Shown here: positions 47,070-58,109 of the stretch, piece after piece
Position numbering within the stretch: the first letter of the stretch is position 1
How the letters are laid out: the number at the start of each line of letters is the position of its first letter
Source: Diplocarpon mali
Lineage: Eukaryota > Ascomycota > Leotiomycetes > Helotiales > Drepanopezizaceae
NCBI GenBank assembly: GCA_024741835.1
Contig: JAENRP010000104.1
Location: 62,001-126,000 of the forward strand
DNA: 64,000 bases
Direction: 5' to 3'
Translations under genes and position numbers: made by a program
Notes under the pieces: model-generated
Databases searched by the model: none
Told to the model about the DNA's origin: nothing
Seen by the model: the letters and a program-made list of their open reading frames with translations, nothing else

Positions 47070-48324
47070 ATGAGCACGTCCGACCAGAATCCGACCTTCA
47101 GCCAAGTCGAGCACCAAAGCGAGGACGACGAGGATGCCATCGAGGCTGATGTAAGCTTACATGCGCTACAGACGAGCCATTCAAGCTAACCAGGTCGTTA
47201 AAGTTCTTCTCGGATTCCGGTTACGACGATCAAGTCGGTATCCCCACTCTTCCAGTGCCAGCCTGGAAATCGTTGACAATCATCAGAGCATACGCAGCAG
47301 CCTCCAATCACTCACAGGTAGCACCTTCGAGTACCAGTAAGTCTCGGCTGCCCGTTTTGCCCACTTCAGGTTTGTTGTTCTTGGTTGGCCAACCGCTGAC
47401 TGCACCGCGTACTGCAGCTACGAGCATGGCCATCGGTATCACCGCGACGGCCAGACCCTTCTTCCCAACGATGAAACCGAGCAGGACCGTTTAGATCTCC
47501 AACACCATATATTCAAACTCGTCCTCAATGGCGAACTCACGCGCACGAAACTCCCGGCAGCCTCGCAAAAGGTGCTGGACGTCGGGACAGGCACTGGGAT
47601 CTGGGCCATAGAATTGGGCGATGCGCTTCCCTCCGCAACCATTGTCGGCGTTGACCAGTCACCAATACAACCAGTTTGGGTCCCCGCCAACGTCAGTTTC
47701 GAGATTGATGATGTGAACGAACCCTGGCTGCAAGCTGAAGGATCGATCGATTTTATCTATATCCGGACTATGGCCGGCTCGATCAAGGACTGGCCCAGTC
47801 TCCTCAAAGAGGCATACAGATCCCTGAAGCCCGGCGGAAAGCTGGAATTCGTAGAATTTGGTCTCCAGTGGGAGTGTACGGACGGCACATTCGACCCTAA
47901 CGGCAGTTGCGGGACTTGGACAAAGGAATTTCACAAGATCGCTACGGAAGTTCTAGGCATGGATTTCGACCCTATACCGAAGATGTCTCGCTGGTTGAGC
48001 GAGGCCGGGTTTGAGGAAGTGGAATCGCATGACGAGATTGTTCCGATCGGGCCCTGGCCCCGCGATCCAAAGCTGAAGAACATCGGACGGTATTTCTTGA
48101 GTAACATGCTAGAAGGCGGCGTGGAGAATTACACGATGATGCTATTCACGAGGGCGGGATGGGACGAGACCAGCGTGCAAGTGATGCTAGGCGGCGTTAG
48201 GCGCGACCTTATGGACCCGAAGATTCATGCATTCACGAGAGCGTAAGTCTGGCTATTCGGCATTGCGAACGGAGTGATTGATATACGCAGGTGGTTCATC
48301 ACGGCAACCAAACCTCTTGAATGA
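47070..48324 (+). CDS. LaeA-like SAM-dependent methyltransferase
   Basis: Class I methyltransferase of the fungal TAM/LaeA-like type. Exons 47070-47150, 47194-47336, 47418-48242 and 48291-48324, about 360 residues. An acidic N-terminus (SEDDEDAIEAD) leads to the family hallmark YEHGHRYH and LPNDETEQDRLDL, the SAM motif LDVGTGTGIWAIELGD, GVDQSPIQP, MAGSIKDWPSLLKEAYRSLK and GGKLEFVEFG. The last intron (48 bp) lets the chain end in WFITATKPLE, as the family does, rather than at the TAA in the intron. The second exon was placed by frame and is the least certain. Such proteins range from secondary-metabolism regulators to small-molecule methyltransferases; the neighbouring P450 suggests the second, without proof. 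Confidence 0.85.
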
Positions 48325-49649
48325 GCAGCCGGCGACGGCCATTGCTCTCTAGTAATTTCATCACTTGGGCGCAGTAGTATTCGGCGAGGATAATCTATCT
48401 TGACAGCGTGGCGGGTCTTCGTTTCAAGATCGTACGTATCATATTGGTGTCATTCGCTGGCGTCAGGCGTCAGGCGTCACTGGGAGTATAGCCAAGTGCA
48501 GATCACATCAAGGCAGAAGCTGGCAGAACTCGAGTCTTCGGCAAGCAGGGAATATTCACATTTGCCATCTAATAAAAAACATATAATGGGCGGTCGCAGA
48601 GTATGTCAGAAAATGAACCACACTTGGATTGTATAACTTTGATACTAGCAAAAGGTCTTTGATTTTTTTTTTTGTCAAATGGGAAAGATCTCTCTATGGA
48701 ACCTCCCTGCACGCTCAAAAGGCGGTTGGCTTACAGTTCATAGCTTATTGACCTCGTTGATCAGGTTGTTCATCTCAGGGTCAAGACCAGCAGGCATTCT
48801 CGTCTTGGTCGCGAAATGAATGACAGCTGCAGCGAGACAAGGAAGCGACAAAGGGAGGTCACCGAGTGGAGCCCATTATGGTGCCTCACCACCTTGTGCT
48901 TGGAGCCGTCTTTATGGTGCTGACAGCTTCCCAATTTTTCGATTCTCTTCCTAAATTCTTTTTGTCGTCTCCGAAACCCATTTTCGGCTACTCTGATAGC
49001 GATCACCGGCAGTCAAGCATAACAAACTCGAGGAGAGAGATGACGCATGCGGAGGTAGAAGTACCTACTCACTGGGTGTACATGCCACCTTGCTATGCTA
49101 CCTAGGAGTGACTGGATATCGGCGATGTGGAGCATGCAGCATGGTAAGGAAAGCGGAAAACGCTTTGCCAAGAGCAAATCGTGCCAAGCAAGCCGCTTAT
49201 ACCCTCAAAGTATTTCCCCGCTGCCGAATGTTGGAAAAGCTTGTTTCGGCGCGGAGTCCGTTCTCGCCATAGCGGGGGGCGGGGAAGAAGAGTGCAGCCC
49301 GGGAGGAGCGGAGGCGGATGGTGCGTACGGGGATTGTCATTTTATACGCAGGAGTCTTGGAGGATGAGCTATGTGTGTGTATGTGTGTGTGAATGTGTGT
49401 GTGTGTATGTGTACACAGCGAGTTCATGTGCATGGTCTAGTAGACAGTATTCTTCTCCAAGGAATGCAGAGGGGGTGTGGCGGGTCTAGAAGTGGGGTTA
49501 AAGAAGCTAGGTACCTGAGGTAATATTCGCTTAGATGAAGCTCCACGATAACAGCTCCCTCACGGTAAACTTATCCCATCGCCCTATTGAACTTCAACAG
49601 CTTGTCAACTTCTTCTAGGCAAAGTCACCTCTTTATTGACACTCGTGCC
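48325..49649. other. Intergenic with TG microsatellite
   Basis: No recognised gene. A (TG)n-type tract runs at about 49371-49415, and a poly-T at 48663-48674. The last 100 bp are the asparaginase leader. Confidence 0.5.
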
Positions 49650-51083
49650 ATGGAATACCAGAGGCCATCCGGGGAGATAGCGCCTCGTCTGATAATTCAC
49701 GGCGGTGCCGGTAATATTCTCCCTTCCAACCTCCCACCTTCGAAGTATGCCGCATATCACGACTCCCTCCTTTCGATCCTTGCCCAAGCCCACCACTTCC
49801 TCACCTCACCCTCTTCCTTCCCACTCTCTCCCTCCTCCTCAGCATCCGCCCTTGACGCTGCCACGTTCGCCGTCACGCTGCTCGAAGATAACCCACTCTT
49901 CAACTCGGGTCACGGAGCTGTCTTCACACGTGATGGACTCAACGAGCTGGAAGCATCCGTCATGGTCTCAAAGGGCAAAAAGAAGAGAGGCGTAGGAGTG
50001 ATGGGACTTACCCGTGTCAAATATCCGATTAAGCTGGCCAGAGAGATGCTGCTTCGGGGAGAACAGGACTTGGAAGGCGGAAATGGGGAACATAGAGGAT
50101 CAAAGGCCGAGAGGCTGAGCTCGGGCGCACAGGGGCATTGTCAGCTGCACAAATACAGCGCAGAGAAGCTGGCAGAGGCATGGGGACTGGAGATGGTGGA
50201 TCCGAGCTACTTTTTCACGCAGGCGAGGTGGGATGAGCATGTCCGCGGCCTGGAGCAGGAGAGACTTGGAGGTGTCGCGACTTGGCACAAGGAGCATTTC
50301 TTTCCCCAAGGAACGTGCGGAGCCGTGGCTTTGGATGCCGAGGGGGTTATCTGCGCTGCCACGAGTACGGGGGGTCTGACGAACAAGCTGTCGGGCAGGA
50401 TTGGTGATACCCCAACACTTGGCGCGGGGTTCTGGGCAGAGGAGTGGGAGGAGATTGGTTCGACGAGAGCAGAATCGCTGTTGTCGCAACCAGGGCCAGC
50501 ACTGGTGTTGAGCGAGAACCTGAAGGGCCTGATGGCAGATTGCTTCCCGAGTCCGTCTCTGTACTCCCCGGTTCCTCCGGACGAGGTCGATCGCCATGCC
50601 CTGGCCAAAGGAGACAGGGTTTTCCGCTCCACGGGCTTGTCAGGAACCGGCAACGGCGACTCCTTTCTCCGGACAAACGCTGCCCGCACGATATCAGCCA
50701 TCGCCCAATACCGCTCCACCCCTCCCAAGAAGACCTCGCTTCAAGACGCCGTCACGGAAGTCAGCGGGCCGGGAGGAGAGCTCATGAGGAGCGCTGGTGA
50801 CCGGTGGCACAAGACTGGCGAGGGCGAGGGAGGAGTGGTCGGAATCGAACTGACGCTCGTGACGGATGCCGACGGCAAGACCAAGTCTGCCTTTTCGCAC
50901 ATCGTTCACGACTTCAATTGCGGTGGGATGTTTCGGGCTGCGGTCGACAGGAATGGGAAGGCGGTAATGAGGGTCTGGAAACCCAGTCAACACAGCGGTC
51001 TGGAGAAGTACGAGGGTGAGGGAACGGAGTACGACTTGCGGGACTGGCTGGATAAAAAGACTCTGCCAGAAGCTTTCGCTTAG
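49650..51083 (+). CDS. Threonine-type asparaginase/isoaspartyl peptidase (N-terminal nucleophile)
   Basis: Ntn-hydrolase family PF01112 (asparaginase 2/taspase-like), which hydrolyses asparagine or isoaspartyl bonds after self-cleavage. Single exon, about 477 residues. The N-terminal RLIIHGGAGNI and NPLFNSGHGAVFTRDG are family signatures. The autocleavage site is FPQG-TCGAVALD with Thr222 as predicted nucleophile, followed by AATSTGGLTNKLSGRIGDTP and GTGNGDSFLRTNAAR. The ATG at 49650 is the first in frame; earlier codons have none. A segment of about 40 residues near 150-190 (GGNGEHRGSKAERLSSGAQG) lies in the usual disordered loop before the cleavage site. No breaks. Confidence 0.92.
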   Translation: MEYQRPSGEIAPRLIIHGGAGNILPSNLPPSKYAAYHDSLLSILAQAHHFLTSPSSFPLSPSSSASALDAATFAVTLLEDNPLFNSGHGAVFTRDGLNELEASVMVSKGKKKRGVGVMGLTRVKYPIKLAREMLLRGEQDLEGGNGEHRGSKAERLSSGAQGHCQLHKYSAEKLAEAWGLEMVDPSYFFTQARWDEHVRGLEQERLGGVATWHKEHFFPQGTCGAVALDAEGVICAATSTGGLTNKLSGRIGDTPTLGAGFWAEEWEEIGSTRAESLLSQPGPALVLSENLKGLMADCFPSPSLYSPVPPDEVDRHALAKGDRVFRSTGLSGTGNGDSFLRTNAARTISAIAQYRSTPPKKTSLQDAVTEVSGPGGELMRSAGDRWHKTGEGEGGVVGIELTLVTDADGKTKSAFSHIVHDFNCGGMFRAAVDRNGKAVMRVWKPSQHSGLEKYEGEGTEYDLRDWLDKKTLPEAFA

Positions 51084-51601
51084 CCAGTTAGCCGAGGAAG
51101 CTGTGAAGACAAAGATGTCTGTCTCTCATGTTCTACTTATCAATCCTTCTCCTTCCTGCCGAGCGGGTCCTGATCTAAGCTATCTAACTGCTTTACTACA
51201 GCGCTTTCTTGGGAATTCTCAATTCTTGGGGATATCGTCAATTCATCGTTTAAGGGAAATTATGAGGACGTTTAAATGTAAACAATCTAGCCGAAGCTTA
51301 TGTAACGAGCCGACCATAATTCTGGTGCTTCTCAAGATCACGAAATTTGTTTGAGACTGGGCACGGAAAATTGGAGCTTCAGGCTTGAAATAACAACGTA
51401 TCCAAAAGACAATCTCTCCCTTTCTTTTTCCCTTCTCCGACGTCAGGCCAGATGAGTGGCAGGAGAAGAAATGATGATACCATTCGATTGCCTTTATCAC
51501 AGCTGCTGCCAACGATTTTCGGCAGGCTTGCGGCAAAGCTAATACCAGACCAAAGCTTAATAAATACAGCAGGTCTTCAAGGACCCATCCACCTCCATGG
51601 C
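51084..51601. other. Intergenic between convergent genes
   Basis: 3' regions of the asparaginase and the flavin monooxygenase genes. Nothing else seen. Confidence 0.5.
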
Positions 51602-53768
51602 CTAGCGATCGCTATAACTATAAATGCCTTCTTCCAAACCCTTGATCTGCAGAGCAATCATTCTCGACCAGTATCGGCATAACGCTAGGTTGCCTCCAAA
51701 GAACCAGAAGCCAGGGTGACCTGTCCTGCGCCACATAGTCCTAATCTCACCTTCTTCATCAAAGCCCCAGACATCCTTGACTCTCTCGGCCAGCTCGTCT
51801 CCGAAGATTGTGCGAGCTTGGCTTCGCATATTCTTGTAGCCTGTTGCAAATATGACCTCGTCGGCTTGCAATTCAGAGCCATCTGCAAATTTGAGCCCGT
51901 AAGGTCGGACTTGCACAATCTCTTGGCCCTGCTTGATCTTGATTTTTCCGTCGATGATCAGCTGCTCAAAGATTTAGTACGCTGCTTATTCAATGTACCA
52001 GCAAGCAATACAATATCAGGGAAATAAGGACCCCTGCTTCGTAAATTATTGGGGGGAAAACCCCCCTCTTAAGCGACAAGTACTGACCTGGCTCGCACCA
52101 ACGTCTATGTAATACCCACCTCCGCGTTGCAAGTATTTCATGAAAAGACCAGCTTTATCAGGGCCCTGGTCAAGTTTGAAACCAACCTTCTCGAGACCTT
52201 CGAGGATCTTAGTATCGTACTTGTTTTGAAGGATCGTCACGTCCTGTTGTAGAGACTTGAGAACAGAGGATGGGATTGACCAGAACATAACATCAGCATC
52301 CTCGACCGGCGGGCCTTGTTCTTCGTATAGTCCAGCCAGTCCAATCTTTAGGAGGGCTTCTGATGAGATCACACAAGTCGATGAACGCTGGACTATCGTG
52401 ACATCGTATCCCTTCTCGAAGTAGTCCTGGGCAATATCGTGTCCCGAGTTGCAGCAGCCGACGACGATAGCCTTCTTTCCACTGCCGTTTAGCTTGGCCC
52501 CAGTAAATTCCGAGGAGTGGCAAAGTCGATCTCCCTTGAAGTCTGCGATACCCGGGATATGAGAGGGGAAATTCTTCTCGCCAGAATGGCCAGTAGCTTG
52601 GATTATGTGCTTTGGGTGGAGAATTCGAAGTTCCGAAACACCAGGCTCTGTGGTACGCTCCACGACGACAGTCCATTGCCTCTGAGACTCGTCCCACTTG
52701 GAATCCTTGATTGTTGTCGAGGTCCAGACGTTAAGCTCGAGAAGCTTCGTATATGTCTCGAAGAAATCAGCTAGCTTGTCCTTCGGCGTAAACTAGGTGG
52801 CATATCTTTAGTCAATGGCCTGAGAAACTGTTCGGCTTTGAACAAGACATCTTCAGGATGACACTCAGAAAAGGAAATAACCTTACAATCGGCCAATGAG
52901 GTGGGAAATTGACGTATGGCAAATGGTCATACCAAACCGGATCATGTAAGACCAGTTGGTGGTAACGACAACGCCAGTTGTCTCCAACTCGCAGGTTCTG
53001 GTCAATGATGAGCGTGTCGACACCAAGCATTTTCAATCGAGCTGCTGGGGTAAGACCGCCCTGACCAGCACCTTGGGCCAGTCAGCCGGCGCGTAGGAAG
53101 CTATATCCGTGTCACTTACCGAGAATCAAGACTGTGGGATTACTGTCCTCAAAGTTCTCTTCCGCAGCCCGTCGCTCGGCCCAATTCTTCCGCCCCGGCT
53201 GACCTCCATGGGCGACTCCCTCTGGACGACGGCCAAAGATTGCTTCTTCATGGCCCTTCAACTCACGCATTGATGTGAAGAGCGAGAATGCCTTCAAGTG
53301 AGTGTCTTGTTGCACCAATCTTGCAACACCAATTCCTCTTCCAACGTCCGATTCAACTGTCAGGAACGTTTGTACACCGGGTATTTGTCCCTTGCCATCA
53401 AATGTCGTGACAGTTGGCGATCTGAAGTTGGTGCTTCTATCCACCTCAACGCTCTTCAGCCTGCAACCCTTCTTCAAGAAGTTCTTTGCGTGCTCTGGGC
53501 CTTTGAAAGTGTGACAATCCCACGAAAGACACAGGTGGTCACGCCAGTTAGCCTCTGGGAGGAATAGGTCGGAGAGACCAGAAAAATCGGAACTCTGTAT
53601 TGACTTGTTGAAGGATGAAATCCACTGCTCAGTGGCTTTCTCCACATGTTCTGGCTCGACAGCTTTGATGACCGTAAGGTCTGCGACGGGTATGTTGACA
53701 GAGCCTGGTTCAACCCGTTGGTAGGAAGGAGTTGCATGCCGAGGCATGTTTGGGGCAGCTGCCGCCAT
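51602..53768 (-). CDS. Flavin-containing monooxygenase with N-terminal NTF2-like domain
   Basis: FAD/NADPH monooxygenase. Exons (minus) 53768-53120, 53071-52887, 52792-52088 and 51961-51602, about 632 residues; introns 48, 94 and 126 bp. Residues about 45-160 look like an NTF2/SnoaL-like domain (WISSFNKSIQSSDFSGLSDL and WRDHLCLSWDCHTFKG). The FAD motif GAGQGGL is split by the first intron. RVGDNWRCRYHQLVLHD, FPPHWP, QATGHSGEKNFPSHIPG (FMO-type) and the NADPH site VVGCCNSGHDIAQ follow, then IFATGYKNM and a C-terminal FFGGNLALCRYWSRMIALQI. Such fusions are known in ascomycetes. Substrate unknown. No frame breaks. Confidence 0.9.
52051..52066. repeat. Perfect G6-A4-C6 hairpin inside an intron
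   Basis: GGGGGGAAAACCCCCC forms a perfect six-pair stem with a four-base loop, inside the third intron (51962-52087) of the flavin monooxygenase gene. In the pre-mRNA (minus strand) it reads G6-U4-C6 about 20 bases from the donor side. Confidence 0.85.
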
Positions 53769-55130
53769 TGCTATTTGTTGACTGAAGAAGAGGAATTGGA
53801 TCGGGTTCGCGAGTTTTCTTCTCGCAAGTGAAGTGTGTGTGATGAGTATACCAGAGCAGAACGTGCCTGAATTTTAATCTGGCGATGCCCTACACGTATC
53901 ACGTCGTTCGAGATGGCGGGGTAGTCCTGTAAGGCTGAAGTATTCCACCCAGTAATGTGCCGCGAGGGATACTGATGCTCAGTCACCTGATGCCGCAGGA
54001 ATTTGAATTCTCATGGATTTATTTCGATTTTGATTCAAAGGAGATGTGTTAATCTGCAGGAGAGACAGGAAACAAAATGGCGTCGGGAGGTTGAGGCGTT
54101 GAGGAACTAGTAAGACTTCCATGAATGAAGAAAGTCCGAAAGTGTGGTGAGGCTCATTGCAAAAAAAGGAAATAAGAGCAGGAACCCAGAAGGCCTCGCT
54201 GATGTTAATAGGCCTAACGATCTGGGCCATATGGAATACCTGGGATCTGATGCTTTGATGAGAGACTGGGCTGCGCACCACACCCGTATGTGTCGATAAT
54301 CAGTACTTCGACAGATGGGGCTGTTGCCCAACCCGTGTAAAGCAAGCCAAACTCACTTGTGCTTCTGACATGGTCATTGGCTCCAGTTTAATGCTCTATG
54401 TCTTCCTATGAACCAAAAAAATACAGACTCTACCCTCCTAGTACAGACTCCAGCTTACTCCAGCAGGCTCTATCAGACAAACAATGGTTTTCATATTTTT
54501 GTCGATGTAGAAATCAGAGTCAATCCGTACCCAGAACGTCTGTCCACTCCTAGAAGCAACGTGATCTGCTTGGGAAACCCAAGGATGCGTAGTCGCTTTG
54601 AGGCTCACAGGTGTCACTGCTTAACCAAGTAGCCGTTGTATCAAGGCTGTGACATGGCATTGATAATCTGTAGAACCATGATAATGAATCGTAGCATAGG
54701 ATCCCTAGCTGCTATATCGAAGTCTGTGTTCTCCAATCATGTCTGCATACATTACTTATAATCTCTCCCCAGTAGAGCTCGTAAGGGACTGAGTCGCCCT
54801 AAACGAGGAATTTTCATAGCTGATATTCAGGAGCAAGATATGGACGCTATCAAAACAGATGAAAGGAGGAATTGGCTATTGCCGCAGTCCCAGCAGGACC
54901 AAGCTTGGTTAAAACAGTCTTCTTTGAGATTAGGAGATTAAGCTTTCCTCAACGACTGATGAGGCGGGTCAAAAGTAATTCTGCACTGAAATCAAGGATA
55001 GCCCGAGGGGTTCTAGATTTACAATAATCAGTCACATGAGCTACATTCCAGTCAAACTAACCCGTGACAACTGATGATGGCAAACACTGAGCTGTCCATT
55101 TCACAACCCCTTGACCCCAGCCCATAAACC
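53769..55130. other. Intergenic, nothing recognised
   Basis: Promoter side of the monooxygenase gene and 3' side of the Rab escort gene. No coding family or repeat seen in about 1.36 kb. Confidence 0.45.
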
Positions 55131-56908
55131 TTAAAAGCCTTCGTTATCTTCGTCTTCGTATTCATTCACACCCTCCCGGTCTTCAAACCGCATGAATGTC
55201 TCCAAGGTTGGATCCTCCACGATAGATGCCCACTGTTTCTCAACCTCCTCAAGTATCTCGTCATTGAACGCTAAGTCGAGTGATGCTTCGGATGCCTCGG
55301 TACTACCAGTAGACTTGCCAGTTTGCGATTGTTCGTAGAACATGGTAAAAAGAAGCTCCCCTCCAATTTCGATCGAGCCAAGAAATGTTGACAGAGCAGT
55401 CCCGAGAAGTTGTTTGCTTTGATCGGAGTGCAGGGTGCTACCGTAGATAACACCTGTATGATGGTTAGCAAACAAACCCACTTCTAGAAATGCAGAAAAG
55501 TAGTCAAGAGTTGGGTGCATCATCAGTATGTCAGAGGTAGTTATCGTCAACGGAAATCAGACAATGTAGATAAGTATTCATAAGTTGAATCATCATGTAA
55601 TGCAAGGGTGATATTGTAGAGGAAAAGTACTAACATTGACCACTGGGACATTCGCCTGTTTCGCTCGAATGTACCATCAAGTATATGGGATTGGGTTGAT
55701 GTGTATCCTCAATGACAAGTACTTGAGGAGGAATTACCACAACAGAAACAGCTGCGAAGGGAGCCCCCTCGACAGAACTTCTAAACAGTGATGACAGCGG
55801 CGATGACACCACAGCGACGACCTTGGAAACAACTCTGGCGTCTGCCAAGGGGACTTCGGAAGCTTGAACAAGTCGCCTAGTCTTGACCAGCTCGCCATTT
55901 GAAAGACGCACTTCGGTACGTTGTCCAGCCTCCCCAGCAACGATCTCGGAAGTTTGAATACCAGTGCCAAGGACATAGACACCCCCTCCGACTGCTCCAG
56001 CTCGACAAGCGACTTGTGAGATCTCGGCGCCACCACCCCACTTGGGTACTACAGCTCCAAATCCAGGCCCAAAGACACCGAGCGATGACAAATGTCGGGA
56101 TATCCGAGGCAGTGCCCATTTCACCAATGTCTTCTCTGGGGAGTCCAACGACAACGTTAAAGCTGCGACAACAGGCTGCAGGCTTGAGGGAAGCTGGAAC
56201 TGCGATGATAGGAAGCCGGCAAGCCCAATGTCACTATGGGCTTGCCAGGTCTCGAGTTGGTTCTCGTAGTCGACGACAAATTTTAAGAACTTCATTAGGC
56301 TTCGCTTTGCACGATTGTCGATACTTCTGTCTTGAAATATATCTTCCCGCCCATTCGGCAGACGTTTTAAGGAGCCTCCGTCTTGTCCATCGAAAATCCA
56401 CCAGTTGCCGACTGCCTGAAACTCGAGCTGACGGTAGGCCTTCGATGATACAAGCTGCGAGAGGAGCTTTGATTTGGTGTAGATTATTTGTGGCGAGAGT
56501 GTCAGAGTGTATGCTCTAGAGAATGACAGCTTGCCTTGCTCAGTAGAACCTCCGGCATCTGCCCTCCACACTGAAGCATTTCGAAAAGGAATCGAGGAAT
56601 CTGAGGTTGGTTAGATATGCAGAGATAGTGGCGACATTTCAGAATTTCTACCTCTATTCACCTTCTCGACCCATTCATCTGCCTCCTGTAAACTAAAAGC
56701 AGCCTCGGTGCCGCCATAGTATTCGTTTGGATCAACATGGAGGATCTTCTTGTCTGACCGGGACAAGGCTCTTCATGATCAGCTAGGTCAGTCAGAGATG
56801 AGCCATGAGTCGAAAGATAGAGTCACTAGCTCACAAGGCAAGCAGAGAGTGTTGCAATCCTGTGCCGGATATCACGACATCCCAATTGGTTTCGCTGAGG
56901 GGGTCCAT
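55131..56908 (-). CDS. MRS6: Rab escort protein (Rab geranylgeranyltransferase component A)
   Basis: Presents newly made Rab/Ypt GTPases to geranylgeranyl transferase II; member of the Rab GDI/REP family (PF00996). Exons (minus) 56908-56835, 56770-56652, 56600-55635 and 55453-55131, about 493 residues; introns 64, 51 and 181 bp. The N-terminus reads NWDVVISGTGLQHSLLALAL, KKILHVDPNEYYGGTEA and then SSIPFRNASVWRADAGG. FAVSVVVIPP-like core strands, GFGAVVPKWGGGAEISQ and the acidic C-terminus ending in EYEDEDNEGF follow. REP rather than GDI is preferred for the divergent NEYYGG block and acidic tail. The long last intron joins CPSGQ to CVIYGS. Essential in yeast. Confidence 0.87.
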
Positions 56909-57189
56909 CTCGTCCTGATCAGAGAAGATTTTTTCCAACGCGCTCGTGGAGATTGATTAGGGCTAGTACTGCACTTGGCCGGGTTGAGACTAGACTAGTC
57001 TTGGCGATATTCAGACCTCTTCCACCCCAGACTTCATGCGATTCTGAACTATCCGTCCGTCCACGTTAACAATTCTGTCTCGCAATGGAGAGTTGTGTGT
57101 GCATGAGAATCTTTCATTAGACATCTCTATGTTGGACGGTATACCAAAAACTCCTCCCGTATCTACTACTCTTGAAACTCAAATCTGAA

Positions 57190-57780
57190 AGAGTAGTTCG
57201 AAGTGGATGATACATATTCAACTCACATTATACATGTTGAGTGTGCCCTCCAGCGGGAACTGATGTTTGAAACGTGGGAAGATCTGGTCTCGGACAACAT
57301 CGCGAATGATTTCGGAGTGCTCAGTGTTGATATACCGCAGAATAATTGGCTGGATGTAGAAATCGAGGAACTTTCCTCTCAGGCCCCCCGTCCAAATAAA
57401 GGACTGTCACTCCAGCATGCGATCAGGGTAACAAATTCCAAAATTCGCCCAGAAAAGCCCGGTCAAAATTACAGGGATGCATCAGCTCAAGAGACACTGG
57501 TTCAGCCATTTCGCACTGCGACCAGTAGTAGCTTGCCATTCTTGACTTCTAAGTGTTCTGCTACGATATGAGAACCCAAGACGTTAGGCCCGGCTTGCTG
57601 TTTCGCGTGACTTATGATGATACATGTCACTGGAAGTAAAATTGTATTCGCAATCGTGCATCGTAGAACCAGCTTCTGATACCAGCTTGCATTTGCGAAG
57701 AGTATTAGGAATGGCTCACATTGCGATGAGTTAAGACATGAATCGAATAATGTAATAAATACACTTCACCAGGCTTGGGG
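57190..57780 (-). pseudogene. Unrecognised coding remnant
   Basis: Minus strand carries long coherent segments: a possible membrane stretch TIANTILLPVTCIIISHAKQ then GSHIVAEHLEVKNGKLLLVA (about 57555-57720), and, after stops and a frame change, GRILEFVTLIACWSDSPLFG joined to LRGKFLDFYIQPIILRYI and RDQIFPRFKHQFPLEGTLNM (about 57230-57450). At least one stop and one shift interrupt it. No family recognised. Could be a gene with introns I failed to place; it sits between two essential-type genes. Confidence 0.4.
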
Positions 57781-58109
57781 AAGTCGCAAAGAACCTATTA
57801 TTGAAAAAATAATCTTGGATCAATGCGTGCTGGGGTATATCCGTCCCGAAAAACGCCTGCCTTTCTCATCAATCGTCCATGCCTCAGGTCCCACAAAATC
57901 AAACGCCGCCTGCAAAGCTCTACTAGACGGCTCGAGACCAATCCGCAATGTATGCGAGATCCATACCATAACGCCTTGTGCGATGCTAAGAACCAATCAT
58001 GTATCGGCTCATAAGTAGTGAATATGGCAAAAATGCCGTGGAAGGACATCTCTCTCTAACTCATGAGTTGCTGATCATGTCGAGAATCTCCAACGCGCCT
58101 ACTTCTCTC

